Origin: an uncultured Oscillospiraceae bacterium
GTDB lineage: Bacteria; Bacillota; Clostridia; Oscillospirales; Ruminococcaceae
Length of the DNA: 34,517 nt
Assembly (NCBI GenBank): GCA_934539585.1
Contig: CAKTCT010000027.1
Span: 1-34,517 of the forward strand
Direction: 5' to 3'
Positions 34,372 through 34,517 of this stretch are shown in pieces (within the stretch, counting starts at the first letter, position 1; every line of letters begins with the position of its first letter). The notes beneath the pieces were generated by a model. The model was not told the origin of the DNA. It did no database searches and was given only the letters and a program-made list of their open reading frames with translations. The position numbers and the translations under genes were made by a program.

Positions 34372-34400
34372 ATCATAACACATTTCCGGCGGTTTTAAAA
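34372..34400 (-). promoter_or_regulatory. Predicted promoter of the glycosyltransferase gene
   Basis: TATGAT (34372-34377) on the minus strand is preceded by TGT (extended -10); the -35 region, TTTTAA at 34395-34400, is poor. The start would be near 34365, about 45 bases before the coding start. Confidence 0.5.
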
Positions 34401-34440
34401 GACCTGTTCCGGAACTTCTGCGTTTCCCGTGGAAATGTTC

Positions 34441-34453
34441 AGGCAACACCGCA
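34441..34453 (-). repeat. Inverted partner of the 13-bp word at the left edge
   Basis: AGGCAACACCGCA is the reverse complement of the word at 63-75. The remaining bases to the edge (34454-34517) hold no gene; they include TGTGGATAA at 34498-34506, which matches a DnaA box in reverse but is single. Confidence 0.3.
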
Positions 34454-34517
34454 TAAATTGCAAAGTTTCCGTTTAGCAGAGGTCTACCAGCATATTCTGT
34501 GGATAACCTCGGCGGTT

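Noticed and set aside
34498..34506. Perfect DnaA-box word (TTATCCACA on the minus strand), and a near match TTATCCATA at 10-18
   Set aside because: Single copies at the far edges, no cluster, no AT-rich unwinding region and no dnaA/dnaN nearby; a chance hit is quite likely.

Overview
This window reads as chromosomal DNA of a GC-rich anaerobic Firmicute, most plausibly a gut-type member of the Oscillospiraceae/Ruminococcaceae. The supports are a V-type ATPase operon in the Enterococcus/Clostridium order, a Bacillus-like yaaO-darA(yaaQ)-holB-ricT(yaaT) cluster, DegV, a MazF of the NdoA type, a 2[4Fe-4S] ferredoxin, strong AGGAGG-type ribosome sites and sigma-A-like promoters. The taxonomic placement is inference from gene content; no rRNA or marker tree is available here. 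Nearly all genes are on the minus strand; the only plus-strand islands are about 9.7-12.3 kb and 22.7-23.9 kb.

Layout. 0.1-8.6 kb: a complete nine-gene V-type ATPase operon (transcribed H-I-K-E-C-F-A-B-D) with a good promoter at 8654-8682; the K rotor subunit keeps the residues of the Enterococcus hirae sodium site, so the enzyme is predicted to move Na+. 8.7-11.7 kb: an AraC-type regulator divergent from a sugar-phosphate isomerase/epimerase and a Gfo/Idh/MocA dehydrogenase, a small carbohydrate-responsive cassette. 11.7-12.3 kb: a YfcE-type phosphodiesterase. 12.3-12.93 kb: a non-coding region packed with fourteen consecutive near-perfect palindromes and bounded by a 17-bp inverted repeat; this is the most unusual structure in the window. 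12.9-19.1 kb: a glycolytic operon pgk-tpiA-gpmI followed by a CtpE-like P-type cation ATPase. 19.2-20.6 kb: trmL and a DegV/FakB fatty-acid-binding protein. 20.7-22.6 kb: marR-MATE efflux operon with a perfect 16-bp operator at the predicted transcription start.

22.7-23.9 kb: an ABC ATPase without a permease and a MazF toxin without an adjacent antitoxin. 24.0-24.9 kb: a LiaF-like membrane protein and a 56-residue ferredoxin. 25.0-28.6 kb: ricT, holB, darA and an Orn/Lys/Arg decarboxylase in the order known from Bacillus, but without tmk and yaaR. 28.6-30.1 kb: 1.5 kb without a credible gene, holding four to five degraded copies of a roughly 215-bp repeat. 30.1-34.3 kb: a CorA-type Mg2+ channel, a polyprenyl-phosphate sugar transferase and a GT4 glycosyltransferase with a very acidic, proline-rich tail, the last two suggesting surface polysaccharide synthesis.

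Start codons were re-chosen where a ribosome site or promoter contradicted the longest open frame (atpA, atpF, atpK, P-type ATPase, gpmI, tpiA, pgk, degV, trmL, marR, decarboxylase, sugar transferase, glycosyltransferase). No tRNA, rRNA, CRISPR array, transposase or phage gene was seen.
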